Origin: UBA12158 sp035562735
GTDB taxonomy: Bacteria; Patescibacteriota; Microgenomatia; UBA12405
DNA length: 41,094 nt
Direction of reading: 5' to 3'
NCBI GenBank assembly: GCA_035562735.1
Contig: DATMWB010000023.1
Location: forward strand, 1-41,094
Below are positions 1-8,152 of this stretch, one piece after another; the first letter of the stretch is position 1; the number at the start of each line of letters is the position of its first letter. The notes beneath the pieces were generated by a model, which ran no database searches, was not told the origin of the DNA, and saw only the letters and a list, made by a program, of their open reading frames with translations. Both the position numbers and the translations under genes were made by a program.

Positions 1-1
1 A

Positions 2-511
2 ATTTTAAATTCGCTGAATTTTACGGTGCAAATCGTAATAAATTCAACGACAAAGGATGTGGGTAACTACTTAAACAATTTGGAAATGGCTAAAAATAAC
101 CAGCAAAATGAAAAGCTGAGAGAAAGAATAGCGTCATATAAGAGATTTATTGAGGAAACTGTGAAGAGAAATGATGTGTTGTCAAAGACTTTTTATATTG
201 TGGTACCTTTTTCAAATTTAGAGTTGGGAATCAAAAATGCTCAAAAACAGATATTAAGTTCTATTAATCCAATCAAAAAGGCACCAGAATTACCCTATTC
301 TAAGGAATATATTGTAGAAAAGGCAAAGGCGGCATTACAACCAAAAGAAGATCATTTGGTTAGACTTTTCTCTAGACTTGGTTTGGAAATCAAAGCCCTC
401 ACCACGAAAGAGTTGATTGAATTGTTTTATAAGATATATAACGAAGACACAGCCAACAATCAGAAGTTACAAAATGTTAATTACACTGCTCCAGCAGTGA
501 TTGGAAAATAA
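2..511 (+). CDS. TraC-like T4SS-associated protein, 5' end outside the window
   Basis: The reading frame is open from base 2 with no stop, so the GTG at 26 is probably an internal codon and the true start lies before the window. The visible part (about 169 residues) begins with a strand-like segment ending in FTVQIVINS. A charged helical stretch (roughly residues 20-60 of the visible part) and a second strand, FYIVVPFS, follow. This arrangement resembles the TraC-like proteins that CPR genomes encode just before a VirB4-type ATPase; they look like a detached VirB4 N-terminal domain. The stop TAA (509-511) overlaps the ATG of the VirB4 gene by one base, which suggests translational coupling. 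No enzymatic motif is visible. Likely role: cytoplasmic partner of the secretion/pilus ATPase (inference from family resemblance and position). Confidence 0.7.
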   Translation: MLNSLNFTVQIVINSTTKDVGNYLNNLEMAKNNQQNEKLRERIASYKRFIEETVKRNDVLSKTFYIVVPFSNLELGIKNAQKQILSSINPIKKAPELPYSKEYIVEKAKAALQPKEDHLVRLFSRLGLEIKALTTKELIELFYKIYNEDTANNQKLQNVNYTAPAVIGK

Positions 512-3500
512 TGGGACTGGCAGATTTATTTAAGAAAAAAATTCAAGGTGTGGGAACACCGACGATGATTGGTTTGCCGACAAAAGATAAGGTCACCCCT
601 GTTCCTGGAACACCGGCAGCAGCAAGTGTGACACCACAAGTACAAAATACTCCAGCTCCCACTGGCAAAAAAGTTGAAAGTGATCCTTTTACAAAAGGGG
701 CGGAGGTGGCAACAGCTGGAAGTCAGGTTAAAAAACCTGGTGAGGCGAAACAATTTGTGGAAGGGTTGGTGTCAATTAAAGACATAATTGCCCCATCGGC
801 GATTGAAGTAGATTTTAACCATATTCGAATTGACAATAAATATTTTAGAACTTTGTTTGTGGCTGGTTATCCCCGTTTTGTGGGTTTAAATTGGCTATCT
901 ACCTTGATTAATTTTGATGCTTCGATGAAGGTGGCAATGTATATCTATCCAACTGACGGAAAAGAAATATTGGATGACCTAAGGCGAAAAATTGCCGAAA
1001 TGGAAGCTGAAATAAGTACTGATATTCAGAGGGGTCGGGTAGTTAATCCAGCAACACAGGCAAAACTTGAAGATGCATTGAATCTTCAAACTGACTTGGT
1101 AAAGGGGGAAGAGAGATTTTTTCAATATGGTCTTTATATGACCGTTTCGGCAAAAACCAAAGATGAACTAGACCGCTCTTCAAAAAACTTGGAGTCAGCC
1201 CTTGGTGCATTGATGATAATTTCAAAAAAAGCTAGCTTACAGATGGAAGAGGGATTTAATTCTACTCTACCGCTTTGTGCTGATAAATTAAGTGTGACTC
1301 GAAATATGGATACAACCTCACTTGCCAGTACTTTTCCTTTTGTTTCCTCTGATTTATCAGATGATAAGGGAATTATGTATGGAATCAATGAACATAATGG
1401 ATCTTTGGTGATTTTTGACAGATTTTCAATGCAAAACTATAACTCGGTGGTATTTGCCTCGGCTGGTGCGGGTAAATCTTACATGATAAAGCTGGAAGCG
1501 ATGAGATCACTAATGCTTGGAACAGATATAATAGTCATTGACCCTGAAAATGAATATCAAAGTTTGGCGGAATCTGTGGGAGGACAATATATTGCTTTTG
1601 GATACGGAGAAGCATCAAAAATAAATCCATTTGATTTGTCGTTAGTAGTTGAAGAAGGAGAAAATGCCTTGAATGACAAGGTGTTGACCCTTCATAAAAT
1701 GTTTAAAATCATGATTGGGGCCATGGATCCAATTGAAGAATCTATCTTGGATAAGGCGGTGATGGAGGCTTATAAAGCTAAAGGGATAACTCCTGATCCT
1801 GAGACTCAGAAAAAAGAAGCTCCGTTAATTGAAGATTTATATAAAGCTTTGATTGGAATGGAAGAGGAAAGAGCCAGAAATTTATCAGCAAGATTGGAGA
1901 AATATATAAAAGGATCCTTTGCGGGAATCTTTAATCAAAAAACAACAGTAAATTTAAAAAATGGTTTTGTGGTGTTTGGAATCCGTAACCTTGAGGAAAG
2001 CCTTCGTCCAGTGGCAATGCATATCATTCTTGATTACATTTGGACAATTGTTAAAAAGGAGCTTAAAAGAAGAATATTAATTGTCGATGAAGCTTGGTAC
2101 TTGATGCAATATGAAGATTCGGCTGCATTTTTACGGGGAATTGTTAAGAGAGGCAGAAAATATTATCTTGGGGTAACTACAATTACTCAAGATGTAGATG
2201 ATTTTTTGGAGACAGCATATGGAAAAGAAATTGTCACCAACAGTGCTATTCAAATACTTTTAAAACAACACAGTGCAGCTATTGATAAGGTTGGTGAAAC
2301 TTTTTACCTATCTGAAGGAGAAAAACAACTATTATTGTCGGCGGATAAGGGTGAAGGCATATTTTTTGCTGGACAAAATCATGTGGCAATACAAGTAATT
2401 GCCTCTGAAGAGGAACATAATTTAATTACATCAAATCCTGAAGATATTTTGAGAAAAAGAATTGCGGAAAAACAGGCTGCTTTGGCAAAACAGGCTCTAC
2501 CAACGACAAATCCAAGTGAGGAGGAGCCGGTAGAAGAAAAGAAATTGCCACCATTACCGGAAACACCAGTAAAACCTGAAGAAAAATCCAATCCCACTCC
2601 GCCTGCGGCGGCTTCTCCCTTTGACCCTCCGGAGGCGGGCAGGCAAGGAGACTTAAAAACAGAAGAAAAACCTTTGGCTGTACCAGCCGAAGATTTGGGA
2701 GGAATTAAAATGGAAGAGGTAAAGAATGAAAAGATTAATAGTGAGGAAGAGAATAGTAAAGTAGTGAGTAGTGGAGAAGCAAAAATTGAGGAAGATTTGA
2801 AGTTAAACCCACTTCCCACCCAAGGCGGGTCAGTGACGACTGATGTGGGGATGTCAGAGGAAAAGAAAACGCAAGAACCTTTTGATAAAGGGGCGATGAA
2901 GGTGGAGATTGAAGAAAGTCCTGAGGAGATTATGAAAAAGAGGATTGCTGAACTTGAAATAAACGAAAAGAAAGAATTGGAGGAACATCGACAAAAGTTA
3001 GAAAAAGAAGCCCAAGAGGCTAAATCGACAATAACAAATAATGCTCCAGGAACTGCTTCTTTGCCAAAGTATCAAGAACTTTTTAAATCTCCGAGTGCAA
3101 AATTGCCACCACTGCCACCACTACCAAAATTTGAAGCTCCAAAACAGAGTGCAAATCTACCAAAGTTTGAGGTACAAAAACCAACTTTTATGACACAGAC
3201 AAAAGAACCTGTAATTCCTCAACCACCCCAATTGACTAAAAAACCAAAGGTAGAATTTATTCCCACCGACAGCTCCGCAGTCGTGGCGGGCGGGGAAGAT
3301 AAAAAACCCGAAGAACCAGTAAAAAAGGAAATATTATCGACAGAAACTGTAAAAGTTGAAGAGGTTAAAGCACCGGAAACAACTCCAAAAATTGAAGAAG
3401 TAAAAACCCCCACTCAAGAAGCTACGGCGGTCGGAGGACAAAATGCTGACCCATCGGGGGCGGCAATTATTCCTCCAACTGAGATAAAACCCGTTGATGA

Positions 3501-3732
3501 AAAAAGCTCTGGCGAGGTAAAGCCTGCCGAGATAGAGAAAGTGGAAGAAAAGAAAACAGATGAAGTGAAAACTTCGGAAGCAACCCCAAAAATTGAAGAA
3601 ATAAAACAAAATCCTCCTCCAAGTACGGCTGATACTTCCCCTGTAACGACAGACAAGCCTGAGGAAAAGCCGACAGAAACTGATGATGCCAAGATGACTT
3701 ATGAGAAATTGTTCGGAAATGACAAAACTTAG
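511..3732 (+). CDS. VirB4/TraC-family T4SS ATPase with long low-complexity C-terminal tail
   Basis: This is a cytoplasmic ATPase that would power a conjugation-type secretion or pilus apparatus. Residues 1-75 are Pro/Thr-rich. Residues 75-300 match a VirB4 N-terminal domain. Walker A is ASAGAGKS with the lysine at 322, and Walker B is ILIVDEAW with D526 and E527. The motor continues to about residue 640 (ITQDVDDFL, then SAIQILLKQ). The last 400 residues are Pro/Glu/Lys-rich and probably disordered, with repeated KIEE(V/I)K motifs. Typical VirB4 proteins are about 800 residues, so the tail is an added feature. Several tail segments are encoded by GC-rich palindromes (near 2601-2650, 2815-2830 and 3262-3298) that look like inserted repeats. 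The gene is coupled to the TraC-like gene upstream, and the 1070-residue membrane gene follows after 15 nt. Confidence 0.88.
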   Translation: MGLADLFKKKIQGVGTPTMIGLPTKDKVTPVPGTPAAASVTPQVQNTPAPTGKKVESDPFTKGAEVATAGSQVKKPGEAKQFVEGLVSIKDIIAPSAIEVDFNHIRIDNKYFRTLFVAGYPRFVGLNWLSTLINFDASMKVAMYIYPTDGKEILDDLRRKIAEMEAEISTDIQRGRVVNPATQAKLEDALNLQTDLVKGEERFFQYGLYMTVSAKTKDELDRSSKNLESALGALMIISKKASLQMEEGFNSTLPLCADKLSVTRNMDTTSLASTFPFVSSDLSDDKGIMYGINEHNGSLVIFDRFSMQNYNSVVFASAGAGKSYMIKLEAMRSLMLGTDIIVIDPENEYQSLAESVGGQYIAFGYGEASKINPFDLSLVVEEGENALNDKVLTLHKMFKIMIGAMDPIEESILDKAVMEAYKAKGITPDPETQKKEAPLIEDLYKALIGMEEERARNLSARLEKYIKGSFAGIFNQKTTVNLKNGFVVFGIRNLEESLRPVAMHIILDYIWTIVKKELKRRILIVDEAWYLMQYEDSAAFLRGIVKRGRKYYLGVTTITQDVDDFLETAYGKEIVTNSAIQILLKQHSAAIDKVGETFYLSEGEKQLLLSADKGEGIFFAGQNHVAIQVIASEEEHNLITSNPEDILRKRIAEKQAALAKQALPTTNPSEEEPVEEKKLPPLPETPVKPEEKSNPTPPAAASPFDPPEAGRQGDLKTEEKPLAVPAEDLGGIKMEEVKNEKINSEEENSKVVSSGEAKIEEDLKLNPLPTQGGSVTTDVGMSEEKKTQEPFDKGAMKVEIEESPEEIMKKRIAELEINEKKELEEHRQKLEKEAQEAKSTITNNAPGTASLPKYQELFKSPSAKLPPLPPLPKFEAPKQSANLPKFEVQKPTFMTQTKEPVIPQPPQLTKKPKVEFIPTDSSAVVAGGEDKKPEEPVKKEILSTETVKVEEVKAPETTPKIEEVKTPTQEATAVGGQNADPSGAAIIPPTEIKPVDEKSSGEVKPAEIEKVEEKKTDEVKTSEATPKIEEIKQNPPPSTADTSPVTTDKPEEKPTETDDAKMTYEKLFGNDKT

Positions 3733-3734
3733 GA

Positions 3735-3740
3735 TATAAT
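3735..3740 (+). promoter_or_regulatory. -10 box (TATAAT) for a leaderless transcript of the 3748 gene
   Basis: A perfect TATAAT ends 7 nt before the ATG at 3748, so the expected transcription start falls on or next to the start codon. No Shine-Dalgarno sequence lies between. The box sits just after the VirB4 stop. Confidence 0.5.
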
Positions 3741-3747
3741 TTAAAAC

Positions 3748-6700
3748 ATGAGAGGGTCGCCAAAAAATATTGTTGAATTGATTGCGGCTCTTGAAAGATT
3801 CAAGAAAGGTAAGGGGAATTTTAAAGTTGACGATAGGGCCTTGTTTGATGAATGTCGATCTGTTTTTCAAAAATTAAAGATTTTAAGTGACTTTGACCCG
3901 GATAATTTAGAAAAGGTAATAGAAAGACTAGACAAGTTGCCAAAGGATATAAAAGAACTTGAAATTGGAGAGCTTGATACTGAAATCAAAGATTTGGAAT
4001 CAAAGGCCTTGAACAAGGAAGACTTAAAACAGTTAATTGAAGATTATGAAAAGGCTGAAAATGGAGATAGAAAAGAAGAAATTGGAGAGGAAATTTATCG
4101 GAGAACAGGAAAAAGAAATGTTGAAGAGTTTATTAAAACACAACGAGAAATTGCAGCTAAAAATGCAGAGAGATTGGGTAAGGCAAGTGAAAAAACAAGA
4201 GAAAAAGTCTCTGAAGATTTAACAAAAATTAAATTAGACAAAAGCGAGGAAGTATCAAAAGTTATTGACAAGGTTACTTTTGACGAAAAGATTACTCAAA
4301 GGGAGTTAGAAAAAAAACTAAAGAGAGTAATAAAGGATCCTGAGGAGGTATTGAATGTTATTAGAGAAATTGAAGGAGTTAGGGCTGAGTTGAAAGTAGA
4401 AAGCAGGGCGGAAGAAATTGCTAGGCGTACATTTGAAAGACTGGCAAAAGATGAGATTCCAGTTCCAGTAGAACTTGAAACGGAATTGAGTGAAAAAATT
4501 TTGGAATCATGGAAAAAGGGTGAGGAATTAGAATTACCGAAAGAATTGGCTGAAAAAAGTGATGATATAAGTGTAATTGAAACAATTAGAGAAGCACAAA
4601 TCTTTAAGGAAGATAATTTGGGATCAGTCGTTAGCTATCGCGCAATTGAACTTGGGAAAGAAATTGGACAGGAATTAAGAAAGAGCGGTGTAAGAGATGA
4701 GAAGTTGATTGATGAATATGTGTCGGTGGTTAATTTGTTGACAAATAATCCGCAAACAGCAAGGTTGGAACTCGATAAAGAAAAAGTAGTGACCTTTGTC
4801 GAAAGTCGACATGAGCCAGAATACAAATTTGCAGTTCAACCGGAAATTGCCGTTGAAGAAGCGCAATTTATGGCTAAAAATATTTTGTTGGCACCAAAGA
4901 AATTTAATACTGCTATTAGGCGATATAACGAAGTAAGGGAACTGATTGGAGCGGAAAAGTTACCAAAGATAAAAGAGGTTCGAGTTATGGAAAAAATGGC
5001 AAATATGTTTGCCAAAAATCCTCAGGTATTGAAGCTAATGAATGGGGCACAGAAGATGGTAAGTATCTTGGAAAAAGTCAGTAGTGTTCCAGAAAGAATT
5101 ATGATGAGGTTGGGAGTTCAAGAGGTTGGTCTGAAGCTTATCGCCAAAATTGGAGGACAAGCGGCGGTAGATTTTGTGACCAACGCGGCGGCAGTTATAG
5201 CCGAACAGGGAACATTGCAGGGAATTAAATCAATTGCATTGGGCATAATGGGGAAAGGAGCGGTAGTAGCTGGTGAAGCGGCAGCAGCTGGAGGAACGGC
5301 GGCTGGAAGCAGTGCTTTGGCTAGTGCAGTGGCAGCATTTCAAGCTTTACCGGTAGTGGGACAAGTAATTTTAGTGATAGTTGCGGCCATAATGATATTA
5401 AAGCCACTAATAAATGGAATAAAAAATATTTTAGGGAAAGTGCTAGGAATCGACATGAACGGGGTAAAGCATTTTTTATCAGATTCTCTTGGCTTGGGTG
5501 GTTTTGTTGGTGGAGTGGGACAATTTGTCTTTGATGTGGGTGCATTTTTGATTGGAATCCCCACCTTGTTTAGTTTAATGACAATTACGGCCTTAGTAAC
5601 TCCGGTAGTACTATTTTTCTTTTTGGGAGTTTTTGTATATTCGATGTTTCAACACAACTTGGTGTCGTCAATTGTACCGCCGGCGGATATGGGAAATTGT
5701 GTTTTAAAAAGTGAGGTTGGAGGAGGAATCAATTGCGATCCAAACGCCCCTGAAAACTCTTGGCCAGCAGTTGATAAAGCTAACTTTGTTGACGTGGCAA
5801 ACAGGTGGATGGCTGGGACAAATTTTGCGGAGACTTGTTATAACGATGTGGTAAATAGAGCCTTGTGTGCTGGAATAAATCCAACTTATGCTCTGTGGAC
5901 ATGGTTACATGAATCTGGAGCAAGTAATTATTATCGAGATGATATTGAAGATTTTGGAATTCATTTTATTCCGGAAAATAAAAACTTTAATGCTCAAATA
6001 ACCGAATTTTTAAAACTTGACCCAGGTAGTGCTTGTATAAATGATCCACGAATTGGTGGAGATTATTGGCTTGCTTTTTCGGCAAATTTTTTAAACGGCG
6101 ATTGTGATCCAGATAAACCAAATCCTATTGCTGGGACAACACCTAGACAATACGCAGCAGAACTTAGAGAAACTTGGACGTGGATCAGTAATTCACCAAT
6201 ACCAAATAGCATTCATGTTTCAAAGGGTGGACAAAATTGTGGAAGCATAGGTGAAAACGATGCGCCACTTCCTGGTGGAGCCAGAGAAATTGTTGATGGT
6301 GAGGGAAACGTGTGGATTTGTACAGAGAATACCCAATCACCAGGGACAGATTATGATCCAAACGCTCCGGGTTTGGGTGGAGTGATTGTAGATGGTGAAT
6401 GTAGTGTGGGCGATGCCGTTGTAATGACAAAGCAGTGTGACCCTCAATGGGGAAGCACACAGTTGAGTGGTGGAAGTTGTAATAATGGAGCGCCAGGGAC
6501 AATTTGTTCTGCTGGGTGTGGACCAACAAGTGTTTCAATGATGATGAGGAGAGTTAATGGATCGTTGACACCAAAAACAGTGATATTTAGTTCGGGATCG
6601 GCTTATGCCGGTATGGGGTGTGAAGGGTCAAGCATGGCTCAAGCTAAAACTGAATTGGTTAAAAAGTTTGGAAGTGGAGCGGTAACTTATGATGGAACAA

Positions 6701-6960
6701 CAATAAGCTGTGATGAAAAGGCAATTGCAAAGTGGATATGTGCTGGAAAAGTGGTAATGGTCTTGGCAAATTTTTATCGCAATTCCAGCTTGGATTTGGG
6801 AGGACATTTTGTGTTGGCAATAGGGGTTAGAGATGGAAAAATTGTGGTGGCTGACCCATATTATGATAAAACCGATACACCATTTGATGGAACTAGAGCT
6901 TATGGATATGCTCATGAAATTCGCGAATGTTTGTTGGTCGAAAAATCGGCAATAAAATAG
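3748..6960 (+). CDS. Multidomain T4SS membrane protein: coiled coil, membrane core, lysozyme-like and C39-like peptidase domains
   Basis: Residues 1-430 are highly charged and helical (Glu/Lys-rich, coiled-coil-like). Residues 470-640 are Ala/Gly/hydrophobic with membrane segments near 536-555 and 597-633, resembling a VirB6/TrbL-type channel core. Residues 685-790 contain ALWTWLHESGASNY. E722 is placed like the catalytic Glu of lytic transglycosylase/lysozyme folds. Residues 900-1070 resemble a papain-like C39 peptidase: GCGPTS with C924, GGHFVLAIG with H1020, then VVADPYYD. The C-terminal half is Cys-rich and probably extracytoplasmic. This would combine a channel, a VirB1-like wall-cutting domain and a cysteine peptidase in one chain. 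The assignment rests on motifs I can see; the C39 part is clearer than the lysozyme part. The gene follows VirB4 by 15 nt and belongs to the same secretion locus. Confidence 0.75.
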   Translation: MRGSPKNIVELIAALERFKKGKGNFKVDDRALFDECRSVFQKLKILSDFDPDNLEKVIERLDKLPKDIKELEIGELDTEIKDLESKALNKEDLKQLIEDYEKAENGDRKEEIGEEIYRRTGKRNVEEFIKTQREIAAKNAERLGKASEKTREKVSEDLTKIKLDKSEEVSKVIDKVTFDEKITQRELEKKLKRVIKDPEEVLNVIREIEGVRAELKVESRAEEIARRTFERLAKDEIPVPVELETELSEKILESWKKGEELELPKELAEKSDDISVIETIREAQIFKEDNLGSVVSYRAIELGKEIGQELRKSGVRDEKLIDEYVSVVNLLTNNPQTARLELDKEKVVTFVESRHEPEYKFAVQPEIAVEEAQFMAKNILLAPKKFNTAIRRYNEVRELIGAEKLPKIKEVRVMEKMANMFAKNPQVLKLMNGAQKMVSILEKVSSVPERIMMRLGVQEVGLKLIAKIGGQAAVDFVTNAAAVIAEQGTLQGIKSIALGIMGKGAVVAGEAAAAGGTAAGSSALASAVAAFQALPVVGQVILVIVAAIMILKPLINGIKNILGKVLGIDMNGVKHFLSDSLGLGGFVGGVGQFVFDVGAFLIGIPTLFSLMTITALVTPVVLFFFLGVFVYSMFQHNLVSSIVPPADMGNCVLKSEVGGGINCDPNAPENSWPAVDKANFVDVANRWMAGTNFAETCYNDVVNRALCAGINPTYALWTWLHESGASNYYRDDIEDFGIHFIPENKNFNAQITEFLKLDPGSACINDPRIGGDYWLAFSANFLNGDCDPDKPNPIAGTTPRQYAAELRETWTWISNSPIPNSIHVSKGGQNCGSIGENDAPLPGGAREIVDGEGNVWICTENTQSPGTDYDPNAPGLGGVIVDGECSVGDAVVMTKQCDPQWGSTQLSGGSCNNGAPGTICSAGCGPTSVSMMMRRVNGSLTPKTVIFSSGSAYAGMGCEGSSMAQAKTELVKKFGSGAVTYDGTTISCDEKAIAKWICAGKVVMVLANFYRNSSLDLGGHFVLAIGVRDGKIVVADPYYDKTDTPFDGTRAYGYAHEIRECLLVEKSAIK

Positions 6961-7040
6961 ATAATTAGATTAATAGTATGTTAGATAAGTAATTAATTAG
7001 ATAATTAGAAAAATAGTAGAATAGATAAGTAGACAAAAAG
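6961..7040. repeat. Degenerate TAG/ATTAG-rich short repeats
   Basis: This spacer is built from imperfect units such as ATTAGATAATTAG and AATAGTAGAATAGATAAGTAG. Similar TAG-rich filler occurs at 9330-9370, 11060-11100 and 33040-33080, so it is a recurring intergenic texture of this genome. I see no gene and no terminator in it. Confidence 0.5.
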
Positions 7041-7436
7041 ATGACTAAAAAAAATAAAATAATCATTGCTTTGGTTTTGTTGGTGATAGTGGTAGGGGTG
7101 GTGGCTTTTTGGCCAAGAAAAGACAAGGTTGTTAAGATAGTAGATACTAAGGTAATAATTCCCAATCAAATAATTACTGACTATGGAAGTGATACGGGGG
7201 CAAAGGAAACAAAACTAACAGAAAAACAATATGATGAGGTTTATTTGATAAAGACACTTAGAAATGGCTCACCTATCAATAAGGATTACTTTTTGTTGGA
7301 TTATGACTACAATATTAATAAATTTGTGGTTAGCTATAAGGATATAAACAAGGGAAAAATTGAGTTTGAGGAGTGGTTGAACAATACAGGTTATATAAAT
7401 ATTTCAAAACAATATTTTAAATTTAAAAATGAATAA
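7041..7436 (+). CDS. Small single-pass membrane protein, unknown function
   Basis: This 131-residue protein has a short basic N-terminus (MTKKNK) and one membrane segment at about residues 7-24 (IIIALVLLVIVVGVVAFW), followed by an exported-looking domain of about 105 residues. The soluble part has a KTLRNGSPI motif and ends in an alternating strand/helix pattern (FVVSYKDINKGKIEFEEWL). No known family is recognised. Its stop lies inside the next gene (7429-7436 overlap), and the layout of membrane anchor plus small C-terminal domain matches that neighbour. They may be diverged relatives: compare DYNINKFVVSY here with YTGKDFVVDRY there. Its position after the T4SS membrane gene suggests a role in the same apparatus, but that is inference. 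Confidence 0.7.
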   Translation: MTKKNKIIIALVLLVIVVGVVAFWPRKDKVVKIVDTKVIIPNQIITDYGSDTGAKETKLTEKQYDEVYLIKTLRNGSPINKDYFLLDYDYNINKFVVSYKDINKGKIEFEEWLNNTGYINISKQYFKFKNE

Positions 7437-7791
7437 TTTTAAAAGGTATTGGCTAGTTGGACTTTTGGCTTTTATAGCTCTGTTGATGGGAATCACAAAA
7501 ATCAGATATCGGAATGTTGATTGGGAGGCGGTGATAAGTCAAACAACACCGACGGTAGTACCAACGAGCGCCCCTAAAATCGATGATGATTACCCTCTCT
7601 GGGAATTGCTTCCTTATACTGGGAAAGACTTTGTTGTCGACCGTTATGCTGAAGCAAAGGTGTTGGCAATAAAGATTAATGCTATTAAGGATATTGATTT
7701 AGAATTGGTAAAGAATGATGTTTATGAATGGTTAATTGAAAACAAAATTGCAACTGAAAGTCACCAATTAATTTTTGAAAAAACACTATGA
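7429..7791 (+). CDS. Small single-pass membrane protein, possible relative of its upstream neighbour
   Basis: The protein has 120 residues: an N-terminal membrane anchor at about residues 8-23 (WLVGLLAFIALLMGIT), a Thr/Pro-rich spacer (TTPTVVPTSAP), and a compact C-terminal domain beginning WELLPYTGKDFVVDRY and ending VYEWLIENKI. Small anchored domains with an LPYTG-F-V-Y pattern followed by a WL helix are familiar from other CPR genomes, but I know no function for them. LPYTG lies mid-protein and is not followed by a hydrophobic tail, so it is not a sortase signal. The gene overlaps the upstream one by 8 bp and the downstream lipoprotein gene by 4 bp (ATGA), so the three form one translationally coupled unit. 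Confidence 0.7.
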   Translation: MNNFKRYWLVGLLAFIALLMGITKIRYRNVDWEAVISQTTPTVVPTSAPKIDDDYPLWELLPYTGKDFVVDRYAEAKVLAIKINAIKDIDLELVKNDVYEWLIENKIATESHQLIFEKTL

Positions 7792-8084
7792 AAAAATATC
7801 TAGTAATCGCTTGTCTTTTTATTGCTGCAATAAGTTTGAGTGGATGTGAAAGTAAAAACCAGAATACCCAAGTATCGGCCACGGTAGACAAAGAAGGAGT
7901 GTTGACTATGAAAAGTGGAGATGTCTACCTACTGTCAACAGAGGAAGGAATTGTAAATATAACCAGTAATAAGGTTAATTTAGATCAATATTTAAAGAAA
8001 AAAATAAAGGTAAGGGGTATGTTTTCTGGAGATACTCTTTATGTGGATGCGACCTTGATACCTGAGCCACAGGAGATTGAATAA
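7788..8084 (+). CDS. Small lipoprotein
   Basis: The 98-residue precursor has a lipoprotein signal: MKK, a hydrophobic core, then the lipobox LSGC with Cys at about residue 20. The mature part (about 78 residues) is beta-rich with alternating strands such as GVLTMKSGDVYLLST and KKIKVRGMFSGDTLYVDATLI. The KKIKVRGMFSGDTLYV portion is reminiscent of small OB-fold domains, which is a weak suggestion only. Start ATG overlaps the previous stop (ATGA), the last gene in a three-gene coupled set. It would be anchored on the outer face of the cytoplasmic membrane. The next gene, dnaN, converges from the other strand. Confidence 0.75.
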   Translation: MKKYLVIACLFIAAISLSGCESKNQNTQVSATVDKEGVLTMKSGDVYLLSTEEGIVNITSNKVNLDQYLKKKIKVRGMFSGDTLYVDATLIPEPQEIE

Positions 8085-8152
8085 TAAAAAATGTTTGAAA
8101 TATCTCATTTCCTAAGTAAAAGTATACTAGGGAAAGATAAAAAAATAGCTAT
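8085..8152. other. Convergent intergenic spacer with a weak inverted repeat
   Basis: Between the lipoprotein stop and the dnaN stop there is an imperfect inverted repeat (8108-8135, TTTCCTA..TAGGGAAA) without a U-tract on either strand. It may stop transcription weakly, but no proper intrinsic terminator is visible. Confidence 0.3.

Noticed and set aside
26..28. GTG as the start of the first gene
   Set aside because: The frame is open back to base 2 and encodes family-like residues before the GTG, so the gene is cut by the window edge.
2379..2819. 146-residue open frame opposite the VirB4 tail
   Set aside because: It is a Ser/Phe/Gly-rich mirror of Glu/Lys/Pro codons on the other strand, with no start signals; a shadow of the real gene.
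3219..3870. Several long frames opposite the end of the VirB4 gene
   Set aside because: They arise from low-complexity coding sequence and cross the next gene's start; no promoter or sensible composition.
6961..7040. TAG-rich repeats as a CRISPR array
   Set aside because: Units are only 5-12 nt, irregular and without unique spacers; no cas genes are present.
7605..7625. LPYTG as a sortase sorting signal
   Set aside because: It lies in the middle of the protein and is not followed by a hydrophobic segment and basic tail.
8108..8135. Inverted repeat as a terminator between the lipoprotein gene and dnaN
   Set aside because: The stem is imperfect and neither strand has a U-tract after it.
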